Positions 1 to 50,944 of a stretch of DNA of 64,000 nt are shown here, piece by piece. Source of the stretch: Nematostella vectensis (Eukaryota; Cnidaria; Anthozoa; Actiniaria; Edwardsiidae); the NCBI RefSeq assembly GCF_932526225.1, contig NC_064038.1, positions 11,905,070 to 11,969,069 on the forward strand. The letters run 5' to 3'. The position numbers and the translations under genes are program-made. The notes below the pieces were generated by a model that did not search any database, had not been told where the DNA came from, and saw only the letters and a list, made by a program, of their open reading frames with translations. Within the stretch, counting starts at the first letter, position 1; each line of letters opens with the position of its first letter.

Positions 1-39824
<39,824 letters not shown>

Positions 39825-41257
39825 CCTGAATAATCATGCAGTGTGTAAAAGGGAAGGTCTGGATTATACTAAAGCACTCCAGAAAAGTAACAAAGGATTG
39901 GAATATATATGGAGTCAAAGGCATTAGCAAACATTCGGCCCAGATATTACCTGCATACAAGCGTTAAGAGTGCCGAAAACAGATATATTGTCGCCCGAAG
40001 CGTGACCCCTGAAATACGTACGCGCCTAGCAAATCCATCCACCTTTGCTTTGTTTGCGCGCCGTAGGATGCCTGACTACCCGGAATAACTACTCGTCGAA
40101 GAACACACTAGAAAGCCTGTTTTCAGGAAACATGTCAGATAACTTTTCTTGATAGAAAAAGTTATTCCGGTGGTTGTTGTCCAGGCATATTTTTTTTTTT
40201 TTAATATTATATGTACCTTTTTTGTTTAATCATGTAAACATCGCTTCGGCCTGGGTTTTAAAGTCACTTTAAAAAGGTAAACATATCTTTATATATAAGT
40301 AAAATATTAGGTGTGATACAAAAGCATATATAGGCTTTAATTTGCTGTGTTTTGCCGATGCTGTAATTATCTTTAAGGTGGTCCGCTTATATTTGCTTTG
40401 AAAATGATAATTGGCTTAGATGTCAGCTGCTCCATAACAAATAGGAGATTTTCATTTTAGTTTTTGTATTGTTCTATGATTATCATTTTCAAAATAAACT
40501 AGGGTTATCTGTTTTGTTGTAATATAATATTTTTATAAGCTTGTATTTTTTTCAAATTACACAAACCTGTAAATCACTGTAAAAAGAATAAAGATGACTG
40601 CGCAATTTTTTTCTTAGTTTTTTTAAGTTGTCTCATTTTTAGATGAAAAAAATGTAATTGCTATCTTCACATCCAATTTTAATTTCTCTATCCTTTTGAA
40701 TTGTAATGTTATTCATTAAAATTAAATGAAAAAAAAAATATGTTTTCAGCATAAAAAAGGTACGCTATTGAGTTCAGGATGTCAATTACTTTGTCTAGCA
40801 TCAGAATGTATTTTGGAGAGGTTTGGAAATATATTCCACGCAACCTGCGACGAAGGAAATGCAATTATACTCAAGAAAATGACATCTGAAAATATCCATT
40901 GGTGACATGGAAGATATGGAAGATAATGATCCCCTGCGATCATTCTACCCTTTAAAGTAAAGCGCCGTGAAGCGAAATACTCCAAACTAACATTAAAAAT
41001 CACCAGATGGCCCTAGCAAACAGGGCGAGATTTTATTCTTTCACTACAACGCGTTTAGAAAAAGTAATCAAACATACTTTGTCGTGGTAACGGAATAGCT
41101 GTAAGAAAGGGGCACGTAAATGTATACATATTTGAAGTAACTTACTATCCGCAGCATAACATCGTTTGAAGCTCCTTAGAAGCCAACTTTATTTGACGCT
41201 CTACAAGAACCATCCATTGCAAACAAACCAGCCAAGTAAAAACCTAGAGTTAAGAAA
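39825..41257 (+). other. ADGRV1 3' UTR and intergenic sequence before GPCR A
   Basis: AT-rich. AATAAA at 40493 and 40587 are the likely poly(A) signals; the latter is followed by a T-rich tract. After about 40620 I see only unique sequence and a few short ORFs that are not convincing. Confidence 0.65.
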
Positions 41258-43237
41258 ATGAACGACACAAGGCTTTGTCCTGAGTATTTACAAACATACT
41301 TCGCCGAGCAATACGAGCCAATCAGTTGGGTGACTCGATCCGCTTATGTCACCGCCACCATCAACACCGTATCCGCCGTACCAGCGACCTTCCTGAACCT
41401 TCTGGTGATAGTAGCCATCCTCCGCTCTAACACCCTCCGGTCACCCTCCTTCCTGTTAATCTGCAGTATGGCGGTCAGTGATTTCATGGTAGGCGTGGTG
41501 CTTCAGCCGAGGTTTACGGTCCTCAGGGTGGCAGAGATCATGGGTGAATTTGGCCTGTACTGCAAGGCTGCTCAAATGGGGAGTGCTAACAGTGTAGGCA
41601 TGTTAGTCTCAGTAATAACGGCGGCCTTGATAAGCATTGACCGATATCTTGCTCTGCATCTTCGAATGAGGTAGTTTCGCTTGTTATATATATTTTCTTT
41701 ATCTATCTCTTGCAACTATAAACAGTCAAGCAAACTAGCTAGCGAGGAATTGACATTTCAGCATAATACCAATACTTCATTCCTTCATGGTCGTTTTTTA
41801 GAGGCAATTTCCTTTGGTGATATTTTCATTTTTTTTTTCGTTTGTGTTTGCACGAGCCCGCAGAGCGAGTGCAATTTGAGCTTTTTGAAAAACACTTGTC
41901 AAAAAAAAGTCGTATGATTACTTATTAATAATATACATGAAAAAAAATTCAACAGGAAATGACGCGCGTTTGAAGTCGACGGGCGTTTGGAAATCGTCTC
42001 CATTCGTTCGCTTCTACCAAATTTGAAATAAGTATCTAGGCGTTGTTCGTAGTTGCTCTCACTGCATAATTAGTTCAAACCCTAGAGCCGTCACGAAAAA
42101 TGAATCTTTTGACGGTTTACTGCAAAGTCTGATGTCATCTGAGAAGTCAAATCCTCTCTCCAGCGGCCGCAAAGCTTGACACTGGTGAATGTATTTTGTT
42201 GCAGGTATAACGTGGTTGTGACGAGAAGCCGTGTAGTAAAGATGATTGTAATGCTGTGGTTCGTCTCAATTTGTCTTGGGGCGCTAGTACCGCTGATATC
42301 CATGCTGGTTTTTACTATTTTCCTCAACGCCATCGTCTCCATGCTAGTGCCGGTAATAGTTGTGTGCTACGTTAAGTGCTTCCATACTCTTAGACAGCAA
42401 CGAAATAAGATTGGCGCAGCAAACATCCCCTTGCAGCGAGCTAAAGTCAGTGGTACCAATAGCAAAGGTTGGGTGGCACCGGCGTTGACCTCAAACCTTG
42501 GGACACAACAAAATACCATGCAGTGCTGCCTTGAAGACTACCTAGATAACGAGTCAAGCCTTGCTAGTGGGGTAGGACAGATATGTCCTAGCAACCAGGT
42601 CAACCATAAGATCCATAATAACCTTAGCAACCAGATCAGCCTTGAAAATCAGGGCAGACCAGGGGACGAGATCATTATTGGAATTGAGGTACGCCCTAGC
42701 AACCAGGTCAGCCCTAGAAACGAGGTCAGTCTTGAAAAGCAAGCGCACCCTAGCAGCCCTTTCAGACTTGGAAACCAGACTAGACCTAGTAACGACATCA
42801 ACCTTGAAAACCAGGTCAACCCCAGAAACGAAATCTGTATGGTAAACGAGGCCTGCCCTAATAACGAGCTAAGCCTTAGTAACCGCACTAGCCCTATTAA
42901 ACATGTCAGCCTTGGAAAAAAGATTATCCCTAGCAACCAATCCAAACATGGACATCGTAAACTAAAGAGAATTAATTTCAACATGAATCTAGTGAAGTAT
43001 GAGAATGTATCCTTCACGATGCTTCTCATCATCATCAATTTGTTCATGTGCTACACTGTCTACCTTGTATTTCTACCGCTTCTATATTTCGCAATCGGTT
43101 ACAATGGCACGGTCAAGTTTTGCAGCGATGTAGGCATGTTACTGGTCAGTATCAACTCTGCGCTTAATCCCATTATCTATTTAATGCGCATGCGTGAGAT
43201 AAGGAACTCTATCTGGGCACTGATGCGAGAGCCTTGA
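41258..43237 (+). CDS. Class A orphan GPCR A (two exons, 481 aa)
   Basis: Exons 41258-41670 (413 bases) and 42205-43237 join in phase 2 to give 481 residues. Hallmarks: TM1 LNLLVIVAILRS, TM2 CSMAVSDFMVG with D2.50, C before TM3 (LYCKAAQ), SIDRYLALH at the TM3 end, TM7 NSALNPIIYLMRMRE with NPxxY. The intron splits the codon after DRYLALHLRM. N-glycosylation site N-D-T at residue 2. TM4 and TM5 are joined by a very short outer loop without cysteine, and TM6 (MLLIIINLFMCYTVY) lacks CWxP. The third inner loop is about 200 residues of degenerate 11-12-residue repeats (PSNQV, PRNEV, LENQ). AATAAA at 43323 follows the stop. Ligand unknown; the shape recalls melanocortin/cannabinoid/adenosine-type receptors, but that is only a guess. 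Confidence 0.88.
41671..42204 (+). other. Intron of GPCR A
   Basis: 534 bases, donor ATGAG|GTAGTT, acceptor TTTTGTTGCAG|GTATAAC. No repeat array of the kind seen in gene B. Nothing else recognised. Confidence 0.75.
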
Positions 43238-43786
43238 AGATCTCCTTCACCATCGCAAAGGACGGTGCAAGGGAGCACGACAAAATGTGTCCTATTGAAC
43301 GGGCGATTGATATTATTACGAAAATAAACCACTGTGTTATGCAACACCTCATGTGTGTTTGTTTTTTATTAGTTTGCTGTTGGGGGTGTGGGGCTCGCAT
43401 TACGAAGTGGGTTACGCTTGTCAACAGGCAGGGTCTTTGTTCGCTTCATCGATTACAGACCGCCCGAAGATATCGGGTACGCGTAGTGCAGACAAAAGAT
43501 GTACAAAGTGCGTCGCAAGCCTCGGAGAGGCGAGAAAAATAGAGGGGAGTGAAACCGTGGTGGGCGTGATTGCTCTAGCCAGTCAGAACGGCAGTTTCGG
43601 GGGGGGGTCTTCTCCCTATGCGTGTAGTGTTTCCTTGTGACGGGAAACGTATAAACAATTCCAAATAACCTTGCCGTGACAAGAAATCCTCCGCGAAGAC
43701 GAACCAAAGAAATTTAAAGGACAATTAATTTTTTTTTCTCGCTTCCCCTCCTACTCTTCGTTTCATTGTGTCAGGGAGAGTTAGGT

Positions 43787-43835
43787 TAGAGTTAGGTTAG
43801 AGTTAGGTTAGAGTTAGGTTAGAGTTAGGTTTAAA
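43787..43835. repeat. 11-base tandem repeat TTAGGTTAGAG, about 5 copies
   Basis: Perfect direct repeats of AGAGTTAGGTT; the unit contains a telomere-like TTAGG word, but it is short and internal. Confidence 0.9.
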
Positions 43836-44710
43836 TACATGCGCGCTAGAAGTTTGAATATAGCGCGCAGATCAGGTTGCAATTTGGCATAGCAACATAC
43901 TGTTTCACTCCCCGATCTACGGTAATTCTCTACCCCCGGAAAGGATTACAATATCAATTTTTTTAAAGAATTTCCGCCATCTTGGGTCCGCCATCTTGGA
44001 TACGCCATCTTGGGTTCTTATGGCATTTGCAAAAGAAAAAAAAATATGAAATTATTACAAAAAAAGTAGTTGCATGCATGTATTTCTGCTCATAGTAACG
44101 ATAAATGCATAATATTTTTAGTTTTTTGGAAACCTATGTGTGCGAAAACTGTTGTCATGATAACATGGAGCGTCTCCTCGACATGTCAATGGCATCAAAA
44201 CGTCCGCCGATGATTCAGATGGCTTCTGTGGTTCAGAAGTTATGGCAATTTTCCCGGAGGGGGGCTTGAAGGATTACAGTCTGAATCCCCCCCACTGAGA
44301 TCCCCCTGAGTCCCCCCACAGTCTGAATATGGTTAAGATGATAACAAAGCTTTTACATCACGAAATAGCGTATGTTTATAAATTCTCTTGGTTTCTGCCT
44401 TCGAGATTCTATAACTCACAAATGTAATATTCCGTCCATGGCTTTTTTACCAGATTCATTCCCATATCCCAGAGATTCAAAAGTCGAGAAATGCAATATA
44501 AAATAACCGAATTGCTAAAATGAACTCTATAAATACCTTGCAATAGCATACCGACATAGACATCCTCTGAAAAAAACCCTTCCTGCGTGCGTAAATCAGA
44601 TAATTTTGGTTCAAAAGTTCAACATATTTGTAAACATCGTGAGCGGATCTCGCTACCCGGCCCTAGACATAGGATGTGATGCGCATGCTCGGACAAAAAA
44701 TCACATTGTT

Positions 44711-44830
44711 GGCTATCCGCTCTAAATTATCAGTTACATCCTCAAAGAAACTTCAAATAGACACATTGCTTTTACAATTTTGAAATATTTTTCGCAATCA
44801 GAGATGATCGACCGGAAGCAAACTGTTCCG
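44711..44830 (-). mobile_element. MITE family 2, reversed partial copy
   Basis: The complement of this stretch matches the inner part of the copies at 21088, 24763 and 49432 (GGTCGAT, GCGAAAAATATT, AAGTTTCTTTGAGGATGTA, TAATTTAGAGCGGATAGCC). Both terminal repeats are degraded. Confidence 0.7.
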
Positions 44831-47635
44831 ATGAAGATTGTGTTTAACTAGTTGTTATTTATTTATTTATTTTTTTGTAATTTTTAAATTGTAGGGAAAA
44901 ATACACAATTTTGTGAATGACATTTTAGGTGAAATATAAAAGATCCCATTTTTTTTTTTAATTTATCGCTGTAGTCGCGTGGTTAATAACCGTAAAATTT
45001 TGACATTTCCCAAAAAGTGCGTTATCCAATTCTGCATTTATTCAAGGTTTGCTTAGGCAAGCAATCGTCAACTCATTGAACAGCCTGAAATCCCCATTTT
45101 GGTATTCATTTGCTAATGCTTCAATACTTGCTTACTCGAATGCGTCCTGAACACCTTGTTATTATAATAGCGTTGTGTGTCATTGACTCTAATTAGCACT
45201 AGGAAAAGTTTGAATTTGATATTCCGACCCTTTTTGCTTGAATGAAAACACCTTGAAAGCATCTGTGGATATTTTTAATTAAACAGAATAAAGGTAAGTA
45301 TTTTACAAGATTCGTTCTTTGACGAATGCACTTTTATGCGCATTTTTTTTAAAACTGTTAAAACACTTCTTTTCTAAGAGATTTATTAACACACACTGCG
45401 TAGGTTTAAAGAGTTACGTAACTTTTAAGTTACGTTGGTTGTAGGTTATAGTAACAGGCGGTGCTGGCTACTTTGGATCTCGCTTAGGATACGCATTGTC
45501 AGAGAGAAGGGATTTTTAAAAAAAAAAAATGGCCATTTAAGACTGCAGTTTACAAAGAGATAGATTTTAGGGCAAATAAATGGATCTTTTGGTTGTTTTC
45601 GATAGTACGCATATTATTATATTTTTCTTCCGCAGATACTGGCATATGTGGGAAATGTTAAAAATGAGTTCCCTGGTTGTGACAAAGGGAGTTGAGCCTA
45701 TTGAAAGTAGTTAACTTTTATCCTAATCAAAATTTATTTAACTATCCCCACTAGTCTTTAGTTAGTGTTTTTAGATGCTCAGAAGAAGCTCTTGCTCACA
45801 AGAAGATTTCTCCGCTCTATTGTCGTTCATCGCCAACGATTTTCGCCGACTGACGACAAGAAAGAAAACAGGGATTCGTCGATTGATTGATGTCATGACA
45901 AGATAAAAGAATTTAACCCATTGACTCCTGGCTTTTTTGGAGCTGAATTTACAAAAAACAGACTGAAAACAGATACCTCCCCCCCTATTCTGAGTTTTAT
46001 ACAGCCCGTCAAAGTCAAACACAGCTGCACCTAGTCAGCGGTATCCAAGCTTTCCAACAGTGCTTTGCGGTCCCCACTTTTAATCCCTCGTCGATGTGCT
46101 GAAGCCAGCACAAGTTGATGGTTGCTTGTATTTTTCATCAAAAATACAGCTATGAGCATATTAGGGGAGTGTCTCAGGACATCATGAAGTCTTTTGGGGC
46201 ATAATTGAGTGCTTTGCTTATGGATATTTGCAAGCAAAGGTGGATTCATGATGATTTTTTCTTGTTTGGCTTTGCCCGGATGAGAAAATAATTTTCTAAT
46301 GAATCACCACAGCTCTCCTAAATGCTGTCTTTTCTGAAACCAAATTGATTCCAAAATTGTTTACACTGCTATTCTGGGTCTGTATGGCCTGGAATTGATT
46401 CGTTTGGCTTCGGGGTGAAAAGACTTATAAAAAACCATCTGACTTTGGGGAGAGGAGTGTTGACTGGCCCTCCCCTCGTGAATTTTCCCCTGCATCTCCC
46501 AGAATGCTTTGCAATACGTAAACATATTTTCGTGGTTGTACAATCCTTCAAGGAATGGGCATTGTGTTTTGAGGCCAAGGAAATGTACCTGGAGGATCAG
46601 AATAAAGGTATCTATTTGTGTCTTGAGCTGTGTTTGCTGATCTCTCTCCCTTGTGTGGTATTTTGAGCGTTTTATTGAGAGGGGTGATTCTGCTTTTCTC
46701 TCCTTGTTCGATTTGAGATTTGTCAAAGAACCTGTGCTATTATTTGGCTTAAGAGTAGATGCCAACACCTTGGTTGGATGCATATCTGCAAGACCATTTA
46801 TCCCTTAGACTGATACCTGAGTATCTTCATCTTGTTGTGTTTATTTTGAATTTATGAATTTTTTGGGTTGTGGGTACTTCCCAAAGCCGGTACAGGCCGG
46901 TTCAGGGGTCAATGTGTTAGTGATTTTAAAAGACTGCTGTAAACGCAAACGGCAAATCGCGAATGACAGTTTTAATACAGATCGCTGTTTATGGATATCA
47001 ACCATTTGTTATACATTGTTATACATGGTTATACAACGGAAGACATTGATGAATTCCAAGAACATAACATAAGGGGTTAAACGATGGGTAAATCCGATAC
47101 TTTCCGAGGCTCCGAGACCCGCGTTTCAGAATCCGAGCCCGTGCTTTTACGATAAAACTACGAAGGCATTTTTTTATCTGGTTATGGAAAGATATAAGCG
47201 GGGTCTGATTGCCATACAATCTTGCTAGAGTAGCAAAACTTTAAGGCTCAAGACTCTGGAGACTAAAAAAGAAAGGGGAAACCCATGGCCATAGTAACAA
47301 TATATAAAATACATCGTGTTTAACAAAATTCGGGACCCTAAGAAAAAGTTTAAAATTCGAGAAACCGAGACCGTTGTAGAAACGAGACTCCGAGATCCCT
47401 AAAATATTGAAAAACAAAAAACGAGACTCCGATACTTGCGTAAAAAACGGCGAGATTCCGAGAATTTGCGAAATTATATCAACATTTTGGACCCTTATTT
47501 AGTTTATTTTTGGTACCCATCGCTACTCTTAACATACAGTTCTAAATACGCTTGCCCTTTCTTAACAAACATATAATACTTTGAAATCACTAGGTTGACA
47601 AATTACTGGGTCATTACCCTTTAGTTAAATTAGGA

Positions 47636-47810
47636 CTTTCCCCACTTGTCAGGCAATTAGTCCATTGCGACCTTTCCCGACTGTCGGGCATTTAGTCTAT
47701 CGCGGACCTTTCCCGACTGTCGGGCATTTAGTCTATCGCGGACCTTTCCCGACTGTCGGGCCTTTAGTCTATTGCGGACCTTGCCCGACTGAGGGAAATT
47801 AAGCCACAGC
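47636..47810. repeat. 36-base tandem array, about 5 copies
   Basis: Units start at about 47636, 47673, 47709, 47745 and 47781. The core copies read TTTCCCGACTGTCGGG followed by CATTTAGTCTATCGCGGACC; CCCGACTGTCGGG in each unit is a small inverted repeat. Outer copies are diverged. Confidence 0.85.
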
Positions 47811-49044
47811 GTTTTAAATTATATCTAATTCCAACAACAGCAACAAAGTATTAAACAAGAACACAAAATGACGTCATCATGACGTCATTTAAGAACATGG
47901 TGGTGGTTATAAATAGCCTATCTTTCGAAACCTTTGTAAAGAACATCCAACATCCAAAGTTATCATAATCAGTTTCTATTCAATAAGCGACCGATATTCT
48001 TCAAAAAAATTGTCTTTGTGACGTCACGATGACGTCCCTTAAGTGAGCAGAAACGGGCAATTATTTCTGTTTATTTTAGATATGTATTTCTGTATGCTTT
48101 TTTTCGATAATCTTATTATCTTGCAGTTGACGTATGTTATTAGTGACACTGTTTCTATGCCAACAATATATGACATCTGTGACGTCATTGATTGACATGG
48201 TACCTTGTAGCATAAGTTTGCGAATAGACTCTTAATTAAAGTAATAATATAAATATATTTTCCAATTTTTTTTCTACTTTCTATTTACAATAGAGCAATA
48301 TAAAAATAATTTTGCCAAATTTAGATGTTAGTTTAAAAAATCAGCGATTTTTAGCTAATTATGTGAAATCAGCATCCGCCATCTTGGATCCTTCATCTTG
48401 GATTTAATGAAAGTTAATTATTTAATCAATAAAAACTGGGTAGCAAAATATAAAGCTTTTTGACAATATTTAATCTTCGTTTGAAGGTATATTAATTATT
48501 TCAGGTGGATATGAATGTTTTTTGCTATTTTTACAAGCAAGAGAAGGTAAAAAAATTGACAAAAAAACACCACCCCTCCCCCCTAAAATAGAGACGTAAA
48601 TTTTTATTGTGTTTTTCAAAACTTGGTATAAAACGTTTATATGACATGGATTTACGTTGAGCACGTCGTATTAATAGTTGATCTTAACGACTTAAAGCGC
48701 CTAATTTTCATTAAACCTATGTCTCGAAACTTACCAGGGTACACATATCAACATTTTGTTTACACCAAACTGATCCCAGATAAATTTTAGGAAAAGTCAT
48801 CAAATGTCAATGCTACAGCTCTACTAGTTCAAAAATTATTACAGATCAAAGGTGCTGGGGGCCTCAAAAGCCCCCCTCCCCCCTGGTCTGGATAGGGTAA
48901 ATATCTGGGATTGATTGTAGGTTGCACTGGCTAATACTGTTGGATTGACATTTTCTAGCACCTAGGCCGCCGCAGTGTCACTGGCCAGTATCCAGATCAG
49001 AGCCTCATTAATTCAGTGAGCACAAGTAATTACGTAAACAACCG

Positions 49045-49327
49045 AAATGATTAACAACGCCGTACCAGCGACCTTCCTAAACATTCTGGTGATATCAGCC
49101 ACCCTCCTTCCTGTTAATCTGCAGTATGGCGGTCAGTGACCTCTTGGTATGCGTAGTGCTACAGCCGAGGTTTACGGTGCTCAGGGTGGCTGAGATCATG
49201 GGGGATTTTAGTTTTACTGTAGCGCTGCTCAAATAGCGAGCGTCACGAACGTCATGATGGATGTGTCGGTGACGATAGCAGCGATGATTAGTGTTGATCG
49301 ATATCTAGCGTTGCATAAAGGCAGAGG
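49045..49327 (+). pseudogene. Orphan first exon of a class A GPCR, broken
   Basis: Closely matches exon 1 of GPCRs A and B: GCCGTACCAGCGACCTTCCT, then CTGCAGTATGGCGGTCAGTGA (TM2) and GTTGATCGATATCTAGCG (DRY region), ending at a donor AGAGG|GTAAGT like that of B. It is damaged. The sequence before TM1 is missing, roughly 26 bases between TM1 and TM2 are deleted (ATATCAGCCA joined to CCCTCCTTCC), and one base is lost near 49212, causing a frameshift. No second exon follows before gene B. Confidence 0.85.
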
Positions 49328-49431
49328 GTAAGTTGGAGTTATGTAGAGGGCGAAAATAAAACAATCAGCTGATATTACAAGAAAGTATATCATCATTATT
49401 ATTGCTTCTCCAGGGGATTCTCCGACTCCCC

Positions 49432-49685
49432 TTAAAGCCGCATTGTCACCGGTTTACTTCCGGTCGATTAAGTAGCAATCCACGATGATTTTTAACGGAA
49501 AACGCGAAAAAATAAATCAAAATATTGAAAGCAGTGTGTCTATTGGAAGTTTCTTCGAGGATGTGACCGATAATTTAGAGCGGATGGCCTATTAAATATC
49601 TTGGATTCAAATAGATTCTTTTGTCTTTTAATGGTTGAGGTTTCCGTCGGAACTCCGGAAGTGAACTGGTGACAATGCGGCTTTA
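49432..49685. mobile_element. MITE, family 2, copy 4 (complete)
   Basis: Ends TTAAAGCCGCATTGTCACC and GTGACAATGCGGCTTTA, with the shared internal sequence. It lies 105 bases after the orphan exon. Confidence 0.85.
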
Positions 49686-50944
49686 GCTCGAGCTGGTTTT
49701 CGACTCCCACGAGGATTCGAGTTAACTGTACTTATAAAACAACTCGGAGTCAACCTCGCCTTTCGCTGCTTGTATCAAATTAATTAATCCTTTTATACAA
49801 CAAAATTCGTTGAACCCTGTGTAAGAAAAAAAGGCATTTTGTTTTATTTGTCATATGCGAATAATAGATTGCTAAATTTGAACATACAAAAAAAAAAATA
49901 TAGCAAAACGAAGACTGCAAAACTTTGTTTTCACAAAAACATATGAGCATCCGACTGGAGCCCTCAGAACTGAAAAAAATGGTATTTTTAAGACTTATGT
50001 AAAAAAAGTCGGACGGGTTGCCCGGGAAAAGCTCCACGACATGTGAAAACGATTGCTACTATCGCAACTGGCAGATCCTGTCGCGGTAGTATTTTTGAAA
50101 AAAAGTAGAACCCTGCCTCCATTCTCCCACGATAAGCCATGCGGTTTCGTTAATGCATCACAAGGTTTAGTTGTCTAAATATAGTTGTTCTTTTTTCACA
50201 TTTTTTATAGAAAATATATATCACAAAGATCAAAAGAAGGCGAGCTAGCAATTTTTCGTCCCTAACTTGTTTGTGTTAGAATAGAGAAGCAGATGTAATG
50301 TTTTACACCTGTTCAGTATGATAGAGCCTAATTTTCTCTTTAGGGATCGCAGATATTGCAATATTCTTGTCCATAACGGTTTTTAATTAGTATAAACGAG
50401 CATAATGTTTTGTTTTACGGGGGAGGCTTTAACATTTCAGTGTTAATAACTTTTTTTCTGTTTTATTGTTGTTCACATTAACTCATTTTGAGAAACGTTT
50501 AGAGAAAGATATTCGCTTGAACAAATCAAATCCTAATGAGAAGCTAGTCCTCACAATAATGAACTTGCGCCCGACTCTGCCTTCTGCTTAATGCTAAACT
50601 ATAATCGAGGCACTGTGTTTTGCTTGTGTCCTCGTGAGTAAATTTTTAACTTCCATTTTGATGGATAGGGAAACAAGCGTGCAAATGAATGAAATGTATA
50701 TACAACACGTCGTCGCTCCGCCTTCTTAAAGTCCGCCATTTTAGTATTATGATCGTTTATTCTTTCTAACGGAGTTCGTATGTGTATTATTAGTTTTTGT
50801 TTTTACCACTGTGCCTTTAGCAACAGGGTTATCGGCTGTTTCGCCCACGTGACAATTTAGCCAACGTCTATTAGAAACACTTCATCCCTATAATGCCTCA
50901 GAATCCTAGATTCCGTTCTATGCGAGGAGTTCTACTGAAGAAAT
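49686..50944. other. Intergenic sequence upstream of GPCR B
   Basis: AT-rich, no gene seen. The 85-codon minus-strand ORF at 49780 shows no recognisable motif. No clear TATA box close to the GPCR B start. Confidence 0.6.

Larger units (their letters stand above)
43238..49044. other. Intergenic region between GPCR A and the orphan exon
   Basis: Contains no gene I can support. Visible items: five copies of an 11-base TTAGGTTAGAG unit (43787-43835), three CGCCATCTTGG words (43975-44015), a reversed family-2 MITE fragment (44711-44830), minus-strand ORFs of 140 and 72 codons at 46361-46783 and 46031-46249 with no recognised family, a 36-base array (47636-47810), and several TGACGTCA palindromes at 47867-48190. 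The rest is AT-rich unique sequence. Confidence 0.6.

Noticed and set aside
43787-43835. Interstitial telomere repeat
   Set aside because: The unit is 11 bases (TTAGGTTAGAG), not a true hexamer, and only about five copies long.
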